Assembly: GCF_003201475.1 (NCBI RefSeq)
Contig: NZ_QJJK01000006.1
Location: 372,001-436,000 of the forward strand
Length of the DNA stretch: 64,000 nt
Reading direction: 5' to 3'
DNA from: Chelatococcus asaccharovorans
GTDB lineage: Bacteria > Pseudomonadota > Alphaproteobacteria > Rhizobiales > Beijerinckiaceae
Shown: positions 63,680-64,000 of the stretch, one piece after another
How the letters are laid out: every line of letters begins with the position of its first letter
Position numbering within the stretch: the stretch's first letter is position 1
The notes under the pieces: generated by a model
What the model saw: only the letters and a program-made list of their open reading frames with translations
Told to the model about the DNA's origin: nothing
The model's database searches: none
Program-made: the position numbers and the translations under genes

Positions 63680-63735
63680 GGCTGACCTGGCGGCCTCCAA
63701 AGGCCGAACGGCTCATAAAGGCCGCCAGGTCAGCC
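63680..63735 (-). promoter_or_regulatory. Perfect 17-bp inverted repeat in the rpoB leader
   Basis: GGCTGACCTGGCGGCCT (63680-63696) and its exact complement AGGCCGCCAGGTCAGCC (63719-63735) enclose a 22-nt loop; the stem ends 24 nt before the rpoB ATG. No T run follows it on the minus strand, so it is not a terminator. A processing site for a double-strand ribonuclease, or a translational control element, is plausible. Confidence 0.8.
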
Positions 63736-64000
63736 GGCCGCTCACGCGGCATGTTGCCTTGTCACCCGCGACAGTCCGACGGACTACCGCCATCACCTTG
63801 TCCTCGCCGACGGCCCCACCATGTGGTGGTAACGCATCGACGACACAACGGCCCCGGAGACTCTACGCCTTCGGGACCGCCGTATTCTCAACTTGTAGCG
63901 CTCCGCATCAGCGGCCCGCCTCTAACCAAGAAGGGCCAAGAGCCCCTTCCCATTGCGATCTCCTCAAACCGAAATCGCCAGAACCAAGTCTTGAAGCCAG
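63736..64000 (-). other. Upstream leader of rpoB, right edge
   Basis: Intergenic sequence; the C-terminus of L7/L12 that normally precedes rpoB is not recognised, so rplL lies beyond the edge. A weak AAGGG/CCCTT stem at 63931-63948 may be part of an rplL-rpoB attenuator. Confidence 0.4.

Noticed and set aside
63740-64000. End of rplL inside the window
   Set aside because: No L7/L12 C-terminal coding sequence could be read on the minus strand.

Overview
The window looks like a chromosomal segment of an alphaproteobacterium of the order Hyphomicrobiales (Rhizobiales). Support comes from the high GC content, the continuous rpoB-rpoC-str-S10-spc-alpha gene order, the short-lid adenylate kinase, an ATP12-type F1-ATPase assembly chaperone, ClpS-ClpA, a phasin with a TGCN3GCA operator, and DUF1489, DUF599, COG3146 and J-domain membrane proteins. 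The level of the repeats and the protein flavour suggest the Beijerinckiaceae, Chelatococcaceae or Boseaceae neighbourhood, but the genus cannot be settled by reading alone.

Layout. 1-6.3 kb: the end of a glycerophosphodiester phosphodiesterase, a COG3146 acetyltransferase, a HIT protein, a small membrane protein, clpA, clpS and a phasin with its own promoter and terminator. 6.7-15.7 kb: a SPOR-tailed D,D-carboxypeptidase, a J-domain membrane protein overlapping a VWA protein, a DUF1489 protein, a PCMT-like methyltransferase, a RidA protein, an SDR, lipB, tRNA-Leu(GAG) and a CAP-domain lipoprotein. 15.7-29.8 kb: mgtE, a GH25 lysozyme lipoprotein, isovaleryl-CoA dehydrogenase, an LpxO-like hydroxylase, an aldo/keto reductase, an LprI-like protein, a YdcF protein, DUF3253 and DUF599 proteins, a methyltransferase, an unknown protein, a dipeptidase overlapping a GT8 glycosyltransferase, ATP12 and a DUF305 protein. 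29.9-35.4 kb: an RluC-type pseudouridine synthase with a repetitive basic tail, crcB, a small lipoprotein, rarA and a Do-type periplasmic protease. 35.5-64 kb: all on the minus strand, running from rpoB at the right edge through rpoC, rpsL-rpsG-fusA-tuf, the S10 and spc genes, secY, adk, rpsM, rpsK, rpoA and rplQ.

The right-hand 28 kb is the core transcription-translation cluster. A terminator follows rpoC, a promoter-like site with a long leader precedes rpsL, another promoter-like site lies between adk and rpsM, and a terminator follows rplQ. The left-hand half holds mostly single genes or pairs for envelope maintenance (carboxypeptidase, GH25, CAP, DegP-like, LpxO-like), protein quality control (ClpS-ClpA, J-domain, ATP12) and small-molecule metabolism.

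I found no prophage, insertion sequence, CRISPR array, defence island or biosynthetic cluster. The most unusual material is intergenic: a three-copy family of about 145-bp composite palindromes lying after gene ends, a 13-bp tandem repeat followed by four hairpins before mgtE, a family of small AAGTCCG/CGGACTT hairpins, and long inverted repeats inside the ribosomal and rpo operons.
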